Shown one piece after another: positions 36,663 through 46,910 of a stretch of 64,000 bases of DNA; position 1 is the first letter of the stretch; every line of letters starts with the position of its first letter. The notes under the pieces are model-generated. The model searched no databases, was not told where the DNA came from, and saw only the letters and a program-made list of their open reading frames with translations. The stretch is from contig CAWJYO010000009.1 of NCBI GenBank assembly GCA_963847085.1, forward strand, positions 806,001-870,000, read 5' to 3'. The stretch is from Ilyomonas sp963847085. Its GTDB lineage: Bacteria > Bacteroidota > Bacteroidia > Chitinophagales > Chitinophagaceae. The position numbers and the translations under genes were made by a program.

Positions 36663-36670
36663 TATATTTG
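36663..36670 (+). promoter_or_regulatory. -7 promoter element for the cytochrome gene
   Basis: TATATTTG matches TAnnTTTG, 32 bases before the proposed TTG start at 36703. Confidence 0.5.
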
Positions 36671-36702
36671 TAGGTAAACGATTCATTAACTGCTAACAAT
36701 AT

Positions 36703-37925
36703 TTGCCATTGCTCATACAAAATAAAGTCATTGCTACCGGCAGCATCATTTGTTTACTCGTGCTCTTTTTTTCACAATGCATTGATACAAGCAGTAATAA
36801 TGATCCACGTGGTGAGGCTTATGCTGGTTCTGCCTCTTGTGTAAAATGCCATGCAGGCATTGCTGCTTCTTATTTACACACAGCTCATTTCAATTCAGTT
36901 AGCGTAGCTACTAAAGCTACGGTACAAGGTAATTTCGCTTCCGGAGCAAATACATTCACAATAAACTCTACTAATAAAATTGTGATGGAAAAACGCGATA
37001 GCGGCTTGTACCAGGTGTATTATAAAGATAATAAGCAAATAGAAGCACATCGGTTTGATATGGTGTTTGGCTCTGTAAAAGGTGAAACGTATTTATGGTG
37101 GAAAACAACCAGTTGTTTCAATTGCCTGTTTCGTACAGCAACGAATTGCACCAGTGGACAAATAGCCCGGGCTATGACAGCGGAAGAGAGGCTGAATTTG
37201 ACAGGCAAATAGAACCACGTTGTTTTGAATGCCATAGCAGCTACATTCAACCACTCCAAACAAGTTCAGAAAGCAGCAGTACCAATGAAGAGTTAGATAA
37301 GGGCTCAATCGTTTATAACATTGATTGCGAAAGATGCCATGGTGCTGCAGCCGCGCACGTACAATATCAAACAGAAAATCCAGGCATAAAAGTAGCAAAG
37401 TATATTGTTTCTTACCGCTCTCTTACACGTCCGCAAAAGATAGACTTATGTGCGCAATGTCATTCGGGAAACAACAATGTAAGAATGCGGTCTTTATTCG
37501 CATTTCAACCCGGAGATACTTTGTTTCGTTACATATTGCCTGGTTATTCCAATGGCAATAAGCTTGATGTGCATGGCAACCAAACACAACTGCTTTCGCG
37601 AAACCAGTGTTTTCTTCATACTGCTATGACCTGCACCACCTGCCACGATACGCATGTGAATCAGCGCAGTAATACTGGTTTATTTAATGAACGTTGCCAA
37701 AGCTGCCATACTTCCATACAACATACTTCTTTACCAAAAGGCAATGAACAAGCTATTCAGTTTATCAATGCCAATTGCATTACCTGCCACATGCCATTGC
37801 AGTCGTTAAACAAAATTATATTGCGGACAAGCGGAAACAAACAAAGCGCGAATATCAAAGTGGTAACCCATCACATAGCTGTATATCCTGATGTTGCAAA
37901 GGAAGTGATGAAGAGTGGTGAATGA
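36703..37925 (+). CDS. Heptahaem cytochrome c lipoprotein, frameshifted
   Basis: About 407 residues when joined. The start appears to be TTG, followed by a signal peptide with lipobox FFSQC. Seven CxxCH haem sites are visible: CVKCH, CFECH, CERCH, CAQCH, CTTCH, CQSCH and CITCH. The frame shifts near 37,098, within YLWWK...NNQLFQLPVSYSNELHQW. Similar to cytochrome c554/c-prime-like multihaem proteins that move electrons in the periplasm; the partner reductase or donor is not in the window. Confidence 0.82.
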
Positions 37926-38028
37926 TGGAAATACAAACTTTAATTTGATAGTGAACTTCTAAAGCCTTGCATTGTTTGATGTTGGTAAAGAGCACTAACA
38001 TGAATAGAAAACAAACCTATCTTTTTTT

Positions 38029-38550
38029 ATGACTTTTCGCGAAGCATCTCAATTTTTATCGGCTACGCCGATAGACAATTCACAACCGGCTCAATGGGCA
38101 GATTTGGGTTGTGGCGCCGGTTTGTTTACACAGGTTTTATCAGCACGGTTGCACAGCGGAAGCGGCATTTATGCAGTGGATAAAAAGGCGCCATCCAACA
38201 TTCAAACTGCAAATAATGAAGTGATCATTACACCCTTAAAAGCCAACTTTGTAGAAGATGAATTACCGCTACATAACTTAAGCGGAATTTTAATGGCGAA
38301 CGCATTGCATTATGTAAAAAACAAAATAGCATTGCTGCAAAAGCTGACAACTTACTTATTGCCCCGCGCTGTTTTTATCATTATTGAATACGATACCACA
38401 AGTGCGAATCCATGGGTTCCTTATCCTCTTCCGTATGCAGAGTTGCAGTATCTCTTTAACAACAATGGCTTTCTTAATATTCAAAAAACCGGCGAAAGAA
38501 AATCGTTGTATCAGTCGGGAGGAATGTATGTGGGTTTGATAGAGCGGTGA
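38029..38550 (+). CDS. Class I SAM-dependent methyltransferase
   Basis: 173 residues. The SAM-binding motif WADLGCGAGLFTQVLSARL, then IYAVDKKA (motif II acid), the motif III-like ILMANALHYVKNK and VFIIIEYDT. Substrate unknown; this small group is often annotated with ubiE-like genes. No clear operon partner. Confidence 0.85.
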   Translation: MTFREASQFLSATPIDNSQPAQWADLGCGAGLFTQVLSARLHSGSGIYAVDKKAPSNIQTANNEVIITPLKANFVEDELPLHNLSGILMANALHYVKNKIALLQKLTTYLLPRAVFIIIEYDTTSANPWVPYPLPYAELQYLFNNNGFLNIQKTGERKSLYQSGGMYVGLIER

Positions 38551-39102
38551 TGGTTTGAGGAGGTTGCTGAAAATGAATGTTTGTATTGGTTAAGGATAAA
38601 ATAGGAGGAGAAATTTATTTTTATGTCTAAAATGATTGACATTTTCGACGTGAAAATAAAACATGTCGATTCCATAAACATGAGTCCTACGCGAGCGTAT
38701 GATAAATACCTGCAAAAACAAACCGCGCAAACATTCTGCGTTCCGTGGGAATGGGAAAGGAAATGTATTCTATAAACTTTCGGTTGATGGAGATTATGAG
38801 TAGCTGGAATAATCTTCTCTTATGTTAGAGGTCTTTCCTCTTGGTTCCGGTATCGCCTCTTGTAAAAGCCGATGCGTTATAGTTTAGGAAACATCTTTCT
38901 TTTTTTCCTCCACATTAATGTTATTGACCAATGTGCTTTTTTTGCTGGGGGAAGAACACCAGCAAAGGCGAAAAAGAATACCTTCAAATTAATTATGAGG
39001 TAATGGGAGTTTTAAAAGGCTGGCGTAAGGAGACTATTTGGAGTTAGCAATTCTCCATACATCTTCTTTTTAAAGCATTTCAATTCATTAAAGCTATTCT
39101 CA
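38551..39102. other. Low-information 550-base spacer, possibly decayed
   Basis: Contains a 50-codon frame at 38623-38775 (MSKMIDIFDVKIKHVDSINM...) with an unusually strong Shine-Dalgarno-like GGAGGAG 12 bases upstream, one exact 11-mer copy (38712-38722), and near the right end a frame fragment (MCFFCWGKNTSKGEKEYLQ..., 38931-39047) with no good start. I recognise none of these; gene remnants are the likeliest reading. Confidence 0.4.
38623..38775 (+). CDS. Possible 50-residue protein
   Basis: Open frame of 50 codons with ATG at 38623 preceded by AGGAGGAG-type ribosome binding sequence, which is unusual in this phylum where SD sites are weak. Sequence MSKMIDIFDVKIKHVDSI...VPWEWERKCIL is not repetitive and shows no domain I can name. 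It may be a truncated N-terminus. Confidence 0.3.
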   Translation: MSKMIDIFDVKIKHVDSINMSPTRAYDKYLQKQTAQTFCVPWEWERKCIL

Positions 39103-40185
39103 TCACTTCAATAAAATATTCATCAATTGGAAATTCAAATACAACTTTTCCTTGCCTACCATTTCGCTTTTTAAAAAGCCTTTTTTCTCCAGTTCTTTCA
39201 AATACATTCCAGATGTTTTGATGTTTCCAATGCCGGCTTTTTCAAGAAAGTTTCTTTTGGTATAAGGCAGCCTGAACAAGATTTCCAGCAAGTCTTTGGA
39301 GTATCTTTTTGGTAAGGCTTTTTGTAACTGTTCACCCATTGTTTTCATTAAACCGCTGATTTGCTCAATCTGTATCTGCCCGCTCCTTGCACTCATTTCT
39401 ATCATATCCAGCATGTATAAAATCCAGCTTTCCCATGCTCCTTTTTCCGTTACATTTTTCAGGTTTATGTAGTACGCCTCTTTATTTTGTAAAATATAAT
39501 TGCTTAAATACAAAGCCGGTAAATTCATCAGGCCGCGCAGTTTAAGGTACAGCAGCAAAATGATTCTGCCGGTTCTGCCATTGCCATCAAAGAAAGGATG
39601 AATGGCCTCAAACTGATAATGGAGCAAAGCCATTTTTATCAGATCATCTGTTGAGTCGTCTGTATTGATAAAATCTTCCAACGATTTTAATTTGTTACGA
39701 ATCATAGCTTCGCCTTCGGGTGGCGTGTACACTACTTTTCCGGTAGCCGGATTCTTTAATTTTGTGCCCGTTATATTTCTGATGCCCGACTGATTTTCTT
39801 TGATGATTTGCATAATCCTGATAAAAAGATTCGTATTCAGGAAGGGTCTTTTTTCAAGCTCATTCATGCCAAACCACAGGGCATCTTTATAATGGATAAC
39901 TTCCTTTGTTGCCGGATTGTCTATCTTACTTTCCGCAACCGATGCCTTGAACAAGTCATCCTGGGTAGTAATAATGTTTTCAATGGCAGAGCTTGCACGT
40001 GCTTCCTGTAAATTGATAGTGTCAATAAACAGCATTGGATTAGGAAGTGTAATAATGGCTCCTTTCAATTCCGACAAAGCACGACTTGCAATAATTACTT
40101 TTTTTAAGATAGCTTTTGTTTCAATATCCGCTTTGGGAGGCAAATCAGGCAATTCATTAAATGGCTGCGAAGGATGATAACTCAT
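39103..40185 (-). CDS. Fic family protein (AMP-transferase type)
   Basis: 360 residues. Fic domain with the full active-site motif HPFFDGNGRTGR at 196-207. A class II inhibitory helix SSAIEN lies at 65-70 (S/T-xxx-E-N), so the enzyme is probably held inactive. The N-terminal region (Fic_N-like, with LPDLPP) and a C-terminal winged helix (KRNFLEKAGIGNIKTSGMYLKELEKKGFL) are typical of the stand-alone Bacteroidota type. Three copies of ACAAGGGYAAAATT lie just upstream, suggesting autoregulation. Expected to transfer AMP to a protein target; target unknown. Confidence 0.92.
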   Translation of the reverse strand: MSYHPSQPFNELPDLPPKADIETKAILKKVIIASRALSELKGAIITLPNPMLFIDTINLQEARASSAIENIITTQDDLFKASVAESKIDNPATKEVIHYKDALWFGMNELEKRPFLNTNLFIRIMQIIKENQSGIRNITGTKLKNPATGKVVYTPPEGEAMIRNKLKSLEDFINTDDSTDDLIKMALLHYQFEAIHPFFDGNGRTGRIILLLYLKLRGLMNLPALYLSNYILQNKEAYYINLKNVTEKGAWESWILYMLDMIEMSARSGQIQIEQISGLMKTMGEQLQKALPKRYSKDLLEILFRLPYTKRNFLEKAGIGNIKTSGMYLKELEKKGFLKSEMVGKEKLYLNFQLMNILLK

Positions 40186-40191
40186 AATTGA

Positions 40192-40254
40192 ACAAGGGTA
40201 AAATTTACCTGTGTAATAAAAACAAGGGCAAAATTAATTGAATTTTACCCTTGT
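40192..40254. promoter_or_regulatory. Operator-like repeats upstream of the fic gene
   Basis: ACAAGGGTAAAATT at 40192-40205, ACAAGGGCAAAATT at 40222-40235 and the inverted copy AATTTTACCCTTGT at 40241-40254. They begin seven bases upstream of the fic ATG on the minus strand and end 22 bases before the mfd stop. Binding by the Fic winged helix is an inference. Confidence 0.6.
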
Positions 40255-40275
40255 TTTTATAGTTTATTTATCATC

Positions 40276-43200
40276 CTATTGCACCACACTCTCCACGCTC
40301 AACCCAACCACTTCTCCATACATCCGTTTCAAAAAAGAGTGCATCTCATTCATGTTCCTTACATCATCACTTATTAATAAAAAGTTTTTGCCAGCTTGTT
40401 TCAAACGCGCTTTGTTGGTGCCGGTTTGTAAGTATTCAATCACGCGCTTAAACAAATCACTTTCAAAGTACGGCGAGTCGGGACGATTGATAAAATAACA
40501 ACGAAGTGTATTGTCTTTCAAACTCATTTTTTCAAAGCCTAAATCTATTGCTAAACGTCGGCAGCGAACGGTGGTAAACAAGTCTTCTACCTGCTTTGGC
40601 ATCGGCCCAAAACGGTCCTGCATTTCGGTATGAAAAGCTTGTAGCTCGCGCTCATCTTCGCAGTTATCCAATCGCGTATAAAGAGACAATCTTTCTGTGA
40701 TGCTTTCAACATAATCATCAGGAATGAGAATTTCCAAATCGGTATCAATGGTGCAGTCGGTTACAAAATCGTCCTGTTGGCTAATCTCTTCTTTAAACAA
40801 ATCTTTAAACGAAGTGCGCTTCAGTTCGCGCACGGCTTCTTCCAGAATTTTCTGATACATTTCAAAACCAATCTCTGCCATAAAGCCGCTTTGCTCGCCA
40901 CCCAACAAATTACCTGCACCACGAATGTCCAAATCGCGCATCGCAATCTGGAAGCCGCTTCCGAGTTCGCTGAATTGTTCTAAAGTTTGCAAACGCTTGC
41001 GGCTGTCGGTTGGCAAAGTGCTCATTGGCGGAGCCAGCAAATAACAAAACGCTTTCTTGTTGCTTCGTCCTACACGACCCCGCAATTGATGCAAATCGCT
41101 CAAGCCAAAATGGTGTGCATTGTTTACGATAATGGTGTTTACATTCGGAATGTCAACGCCACTTTCTACGATATTGGTGCAAACCAAAACATCATATTTT
41201 CTGTCAATAAAATCCAATATTTTTTCTTCCAACTCATCACCTTCCATTTGCCCGTGTGCATACGAAATAGCTAAGATCAGGGCACTGCGCCTGTATCATA
41301 GCGGCCATCTCTGGCAAACCTTGTACGCGGTTATGAATAAAGAACACCTGCCCGCCCCGTTCTGTTTCATAATAAATGGCATCGCGGATAGCTTCAGCAT
41401 TAAAAATTTGCACTTCCGTTTGAATAGGCTGACGGTTAGGCGGCGGCGTATTGATGATGCTTAAATCTCTTGCGCCCATCAAGCTAAAATGAAGCGTGCG
41501 CGGAATGGGCGTTGCTGTTAAGGTTAAGCAATCCACGTTTGTTTTTAGCGTTTTTAATTTCTCTTTATGCGCTACGCCAAACTTTTGTTCTTCATCAATA
41601 ATCATCAATCCCAAATCCTTAAATTTTACATCTTTTGCAAGCAATGCATGTGTGCCAACGATGATGTCTATTTTGCCATCCGTAAGCTTTTGATACGTTT
41701 CTTTTTTCTCTTTGGATGATTTAAAACGGTTCACAAAATCAACCGTTACGGGAAACTCTTTTAAGCGGTCCTCAAAGGTTTTATAATGCTGAAAGGCAAG
41801 GATGGTGGTAGGTACTAACACTGGCAACTTGTTTGCCATCGAGCACTGCCTTGAATGCCGCGCGGATAGCCACTTCCGTTTTCCCAAAGCCCACATCACC
41901 ACACACCAATCGGTCCATTGGTGAGACTTGTTCCATATCTCTTTTTTACATCAGCTACCGCGGTTGCCTGGTCGGGCGTGTCTTCATAAATGAAAGAAGC
42001 TTCCAGTTCCGCTTGCATGTAGTTATCCGGTGCAAAAGCAAACCCGTGCTGCGACTTGCGTTGCGCATATAATTTAATTAAATCAAAGGCAATTTCTTTA
42101 ACCTTTGTTTTTGTCTTTTCTTTTAATCTATTCCAAACGTCGCTGCCCAATTTATTCACTTTTGGAATGGTTCCTTCCTTGCCTGTGTACTTGCTGATTT
42201 TGTGCAGCGAGTTGATGTTCACATACAGAATATCGCTGTCTTTATAAATAATGCGAACGGCTTCCTGCAAACGACCATTCACTTCTATTTTTTGCAAGCC
42301 ACTGTACGTACCAACACCATGATCAATATGCGTTACAAAATCGCCGGGTTGCAGGTCGCGCAAGGTTTTTAGCGTAAGCGCTTTGTTTTTGTTATACGCT
42401 TGTTTTACGCGGTATTTATGATAGCGTTGAAAGATTTGATGGTCGGTATAACATACCACTTTCAGGTCTTCATCAATAAAGCCTTCATGAATAGAAGTAG
42501 CAACAGGAATGAATTGAATATCGGTTTTTAAATCGGTAAAAATGGTGGTGAGCCGCTCTAATTGTTTAGCTTGTTCAGCAAAAATATAGATGCTGTATTT
42601 AGCCGCTTCGTGCGCCTTTAAATCTTTGATTAATAAATCAAACTGACGATTGAAAGAAGGTTGTGATTTTGTGGCAAACACAAATTCGGTTGAGGCAAAT
42701 TGCGGTTTGTAACCAAACTCAACGATGTGTCGTTGCCTAATTTGTCGTTCAATGAGTAGCAGCAGGAGAGAAATCCTGCAGGCTTACTTCTTTTAAAATT
42801 TTGGTATCATCTTCATCCTCATCCCCACTTTGCAGAAGTGCCGCGGCTTTTCTTGTCATACCTTCGGCTTTAAGCCGTTCACTCTCTTCTTTCAGGTGTT
42901 CAGCTTCGGCTTTGGTTCGTTCTAAAAACAATCCCAAATCTTCTTCCTCTATCTCTATTTTTTCTTTAATCACATCCCAATCTTTCAACCAAACGATTGT
43001 ATTTTCAGGAAGGAATTCAAGCAGGGAAACTTTATCGCCTGTGTCAAATTGTGTCTCTACATTCGGTATGATGGAAACCTGCAAGAGTTTGCGTTCGCTT
43101 AATTGCGATTGCGGATCGAAGATGCGGATGCTGTCCACTTCATTGCCAAACAATTCAACACGATATGGCTTTTCATTGCCAAACGAATAAATGTCCAAAA

Positions 43201-43771
43201 TGCCGCCGCGCAAAGCGTATTGTCCGGGTTCGTACACAAAATCGCTGCGTACAAAACCGTACATGGCGAACAATTCCAGCAAACTTTCTAAGTTGATGGT
43301 ATCATTCACTTTTATGCTGATAATGTTGCCGCTCAATGTTTTTGGTAATACCACTTTTTCAAATAGGGCTTCGGGATAGGTAACAATAATTTTCTTATTG
43401 CCACCGGCAGAAAGTTTCGTCAAAGCTTCGGTTCGCAACATTACATGCGAGCTATTGAGTAATCGAAAATTCTTTCTGTTTTTAAAAGAAGAAGGAAAAT
43501 AAAACAGGTCTAACGCGCTCGTTAGGTTTTCTAAAGTATTCTGAAAGTAAGCCGCTTCTTCTGCATCATTCAACACTACCAAATGATTCAATCCTTGTGT
43601 ATTCGGATGCGCAAATACTGACGCTACAATGAATTCAGCACTGCTGCCGTACAGGTTTTTCAGGAATATTTTTTCGGAAGAATTTTCAGTGGGGGCAAAA
43701 GAAAGCCGGTGCGTTAATTGTAAAACGCGCTCGTTATTTTGATACTGCTGAAGCAGTGTATGTAGATTCAT
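40276..43771 (-). CDS. mfd: Transcription-repair coupling factor, several frameshifts
   Basis: About 1,160 residues when joined. It releases stalled RNA polymerase and recruits UvrA. N-terminal UvrB-like region (GGILDIYSFGNEKPYRVELFG), RNA polymerase-binding domain (FVTHIDHGVGTYSGLQ), Walker A as GDVGFGKTEVAIRAAFKA, DEEQKFGVAHKEKLK, LTATPIPRTLHFSL, IVESGVDIPNVNTIIV, QLRGRVGRS and the TRCF C-terminal domain. The frame changes near 42,740, 41,935, 41,840 and 41,250, in each case inside conserved sequence. The start at 43771 is the ATG MNLHTLLQQYQ. Confidence 0.92.
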
Positions 43772-43900
43772 AAATAGGTCTGCAAAGATACAACAGGCAT
43801 AGCTTTTAGGAAAGCTTAAGGGTACAAGGGAATGTTAGAAAAAGAACAGCCTTTTTGAGTATGGAAAGTTATTATTACAGGAACCAAATAAGTTTTTTCA

Positions 43901-45754
43901 TCAATATCCCCGCATATTTTTTCCTTCCATAAAATGAATAAACGCCCTGTTTACCACGCGGTTGCCACCGGGTGTTGGATAGTTTCCAGTAAAGTACCAG
44001 TCGCCGGTATTGGTAGGGCAGCTATCGTGCAAATCCTCAATGGTTTGATAAATCACCTGCACTGGAATATTCAAATCTGCCGGTGTTATCATTTCGGCAA
44101 TTTTGTTAGAGATGTCTTCAGGAGAAAAGGGTTTGTAAATTTGTTTTACCCAATTTTCTGTATGCAACTGGTTGTTGCGCTGCGCTTCTTTACATTGATC
44201 GTACACACATTGTATTTTATCTTCCATGCCACGATCTTTCAGCAAATCAATAGCAGCGCGAAATGCAATAAAATCACCCAGTTTGCTCATATCAATGCCA
44301 TAACAATCGGGGTAGCGAATTTGCGGAGCCGATGATACCACAATGATTTTTTTCGGCCCTAAACGCGACAACATTTTGATGATGCTTTCTTTCAATGTAG
44401 TGCCGCGAACAATCTGAATCATCAATCACCACCAGTGTATCGTTGTCTTTCTTAACCGTGCCGTAGGTAATATCGTACACGTGCTGCACCATTTCATTGC
44501 GGCTTGCATCTTCGGTAATAAAAGTGCGCAGCTTTACATCTTTTATGGCAATTTTTTCCTGGCGTATTTTCCGGTTGATCAACTCGCGCAGCGATTCTTC
44601 ATTCACATTATTTCCCCAGCTCATAATCCGTTGCACTTTTACGCAAATTCAGATAATCTTCCATGCCTTTTACCAAACCATAAAAAGCCACTTCTGCCGT
44701 GTTGGGTATGTAAGAAAAAATGGTGTTTTTTAAATCGTAAGAAATGTTTTCCAGCACGCGGTTGCTCAAATGATAACCTAGTGAAATGCGCTCCCGGTAT
44801 ATCTTTTCATCACTTCCTCTGCTGAAATAAATGCGTTCAAACGAACAAGCTCTGCGCTCTTTTGGCTCGCTGCACATGTTCCATTGTATAATTGCCTTTA
44901 TCATCAATCACCAGCGCACAGGCCGGCATTAATTCATGCACTTCGTTTTCGCCCACATTAAACGCCGTGCGAATGGCATGCCCGCTCACTTGCCGCTACA
45001 ATCACTTCATCGTCTATATAATAATACGCCGGGCGAATGCCGTGCGCATCGCGCGTTACAAACGAGTAACCATTGCCCAATAATCCGCCGATGGTATAGC
45101 CGCCATCAAACAAGGGCATTGCTTTTTTTAATACATTCAAAATGTTAGGTTCGTTCGGATGCAAGTCGTCTTCTTTTGCCAGAAAATGATGAATCACTTC
45201 CAGCATGGCAGCCAGGTCGCTTTGTTTTTGAAATTCGCCCGGTTCAATATTAATCAAATCAAACAACTCTTCTGTATTCACTAAATTAAAATTGCCTGCC
45301 AGCGCCATGTTTTTACTGGGCACCAAATCGCGCTTGATGAACGGATGACAAAATTCAACGCTGTTTCTGTCCCTGCGTTCCATAACGAAGATGCCCCAGC
45401 AGCAACTCGCCCATAAATGGCAGATTGCCCTTCATCAAGCCAGGATGCTTTTTTAATTCGGGAAGATATTTTTCTATCTCGTGTACCTCGTGCCCAATCT
45501 TCATAAAAATATCTGAAATCGGCTGCTGGCTCGATGCTGCGGATGCGGTGCAAAAACGGATAACCCGGCTCTACGTTCAGCTTTACGGCAGCAACACCCG
45601 CACCATCCTGACCGCGGTTGTGCTGCTTTTCCATCAGCAGGTAAAGCTTGTTTAAACCCCACGTAGCTGTGCCATATTTTTGAAGATAATACGAGAACGG
45701 TTTGCGAAGGCGAATGAAGGCTAAGCCACATTCATGTTTTATTTCGTCGCTCAT
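43901..45754 (-). CDS. purF: Amidophosphoribosyltransferase (Bacteroidota type), several frameshifts
   Basis: About 615 residues when joined. First step of purine synthesis: glutamine plus PRPP to phosphoribosylamine. The glutaminase nucleophile is Cys9 in MSDEIKHECGLAF; KQHNRGQDGAGVAAVKL, GNGYSFVTRDAHGIRPAYY, the PRPP-binding region (DTLVVIDDSDCSRHY-like, usually VxDDSIVRG) and MLSRLGPKKIIVVSSAPQIRYPDCYGIDM follow. This long form is found in Bacteroidota next to the classical PurF. Frame changes lie near 45,370, 44,990, 44,890, 44,630 and 44,420. The density of breaks is the highest in the window. Confidence 0.88.
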
Positions 45755-46004
45755 TGTTTGTAGGAAGGCGCAAAGCTACAACACTATTTTCACGGCGCGA
45801 AACGATGTGCACAGCGTGTTGATTTTTTATCAATGCGTAAACAAAAGTGAGCGGTGAATTATAAAATTTGGGCAAAAACAAAAGTTTCAAACCTTTTAAA
45901 GTTTCGGAACTTTTACTAGACGAGTAAAAAATGCAAAATGCAGTTTTATGTACCCAGCTTTTGTAATTCTTGTTAATCGTCTCTTGCGTCGCACTCTTGT
46001 ACGT

Positions 46005-46142
46005 TCTGAAAAGGCTTGGGCTATTGTCTGAATTGGGATGGATGCGATGTTTGGGACTTATTAGGATATGGATAAAAGCCATTCTTTCGAATTAATTTTC
46101 AGTCCTCTTTATCCATGCACGAAGTCCGCGTCATCTGTGTTC
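46005..46142. repeat. Dispersed repeat family, copy 2
   Basis: The right end, from ATCCATGCACGAAGTCCGCG to GTCATCTGTGTTC (46111-46142), closely matches 4094-4125. The inverted inner block (TGAATTGGGATGGATGCGAT, then GTTTGGGACTTATTAGGATA, 46029-46071) resembles the complement of 60161-60200. The whole spacer 45755-46146 also holds one exact 11-mer (45872-45882) and no gene. Confidence 0.65.
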
Positions 46143-46146
46143 TATC

Positions 46147-46731
46147 TTATCCCTTTCCTCCAAACGCACCCAAATTGGTACTGAAAATTTTTACCGCAAT
46201 AGCAATTAAAATCACACCAAAAAATTTACGAACGGCAAGCAATCCGGCTTTGCCCAGCAAACGCTCGATGTGATTTAAAGAAAGCAACACAAAATAAATA
46301 ATAACCAGATTGATAAAGACGCCAATGAGAATGGCTATATCCTGGTAATTGGCTTTGAGCGACATGATAGTGGTAAGTGTGCCGCTGCCTGCAATGGTAG
46401 GAAAAGCAACCGGAACAAAGATGCTTGCGCTGCCACCGTTATCACCCTTAAAAATTTCGTGCCCCAGCACCATTTCCAAACCCAATAAAAAAATAACAAT
46501 GGAACCACCCACAGCAAACGAATGAACATCCAACCCCAATACGCTTAAAAATTGGCGTCCCAAAAAAAGGAACAAAATCATCAGCGCACCCGAAATTAAA
46601 GTGGCTTGCAATGCGCTGATGTCGCCGGTTCTTTCCTTTAACGAAATCAACAACGGGATAGAACCTACCACGTCAATCACAGCAAACAGGGTGAACGTTA
46701 TGGTTACCAACTCATTCAACTGAAAGTGCAT
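46147..46731 (-). CDS. MarC/YhgN family membrane protein
   Basis: 194 residues, six membrane helices; MarC family (PF01914), once linked to antibiotic resistance but without a proven substrate. Motifs: LFAVIDVVGSIPLLISL, LISGALMILFLFLGRQFLSVLG, SFAVGGSIVIFLLGLEMVLG, VPVAFPTIAGSGTLTTIMSL and IAVKIFSTNLGAF. The family signature (PxxAGPGAI-type loop) appears as PTIAGSGTL. Confidence 0.88.
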   Translation of the reverse strand: MHFQLNELVTITFTLFAVIDVVGSIPLLISLKERTGDISALQATLISGALMILFLFLGRQFLSVLGLDVHSFAVGGSIVIFLLGLEMVLGHEIFKGDNGGSASIFVPVAFPTIAGSGTLTTIMSLKANYQDIAILIGVFINLVIIYFVLLSLNHIERLLGKAGLLAVRKFFGVILIAIAVKIFSTNLGAFGGKG

Positions 46732-46815
46732 TCGTTTGGTTTTGCTGCAAAGGTATTGTTCTCTCTTAACGACAAGTTTGTTTTTACAACAAAATGGTTA
46801 CGCACGATAGAATGA

Positions 46816-46895
46816 ATTGTCCCGCTGATGGTTCAGATCATCTCAGAAAGAAAACAAAAAATATCTGCGTAAATCTGCGCCATCAGCGGGACAAT
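46816..46895. repeat. Perfect 16-bp inverted repeat between btuB and marC
   Basis: ATTGTCCCGCTGATGG (46816-46831) and CCATCAGCGGGACAAT (46880-46895). The segment between includes AATATCTGCGTAAATCTGCG. It begins 16 bases beyond the btuB stop and could terminate btuB transcripts, or be a dispersed intergenic element. Confidence 0.65.
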
Positions 46896-46910
46896 ATTCA
46901 ATATGAATCC

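Noticed and set aside
43901..45754. purF as a true pseudogene or as programmed frameshifting
   Set aside because: Five breaks at unrelated sequences in an essential pathway gene; sequence error is simpler and the same pattern affects many other genes.
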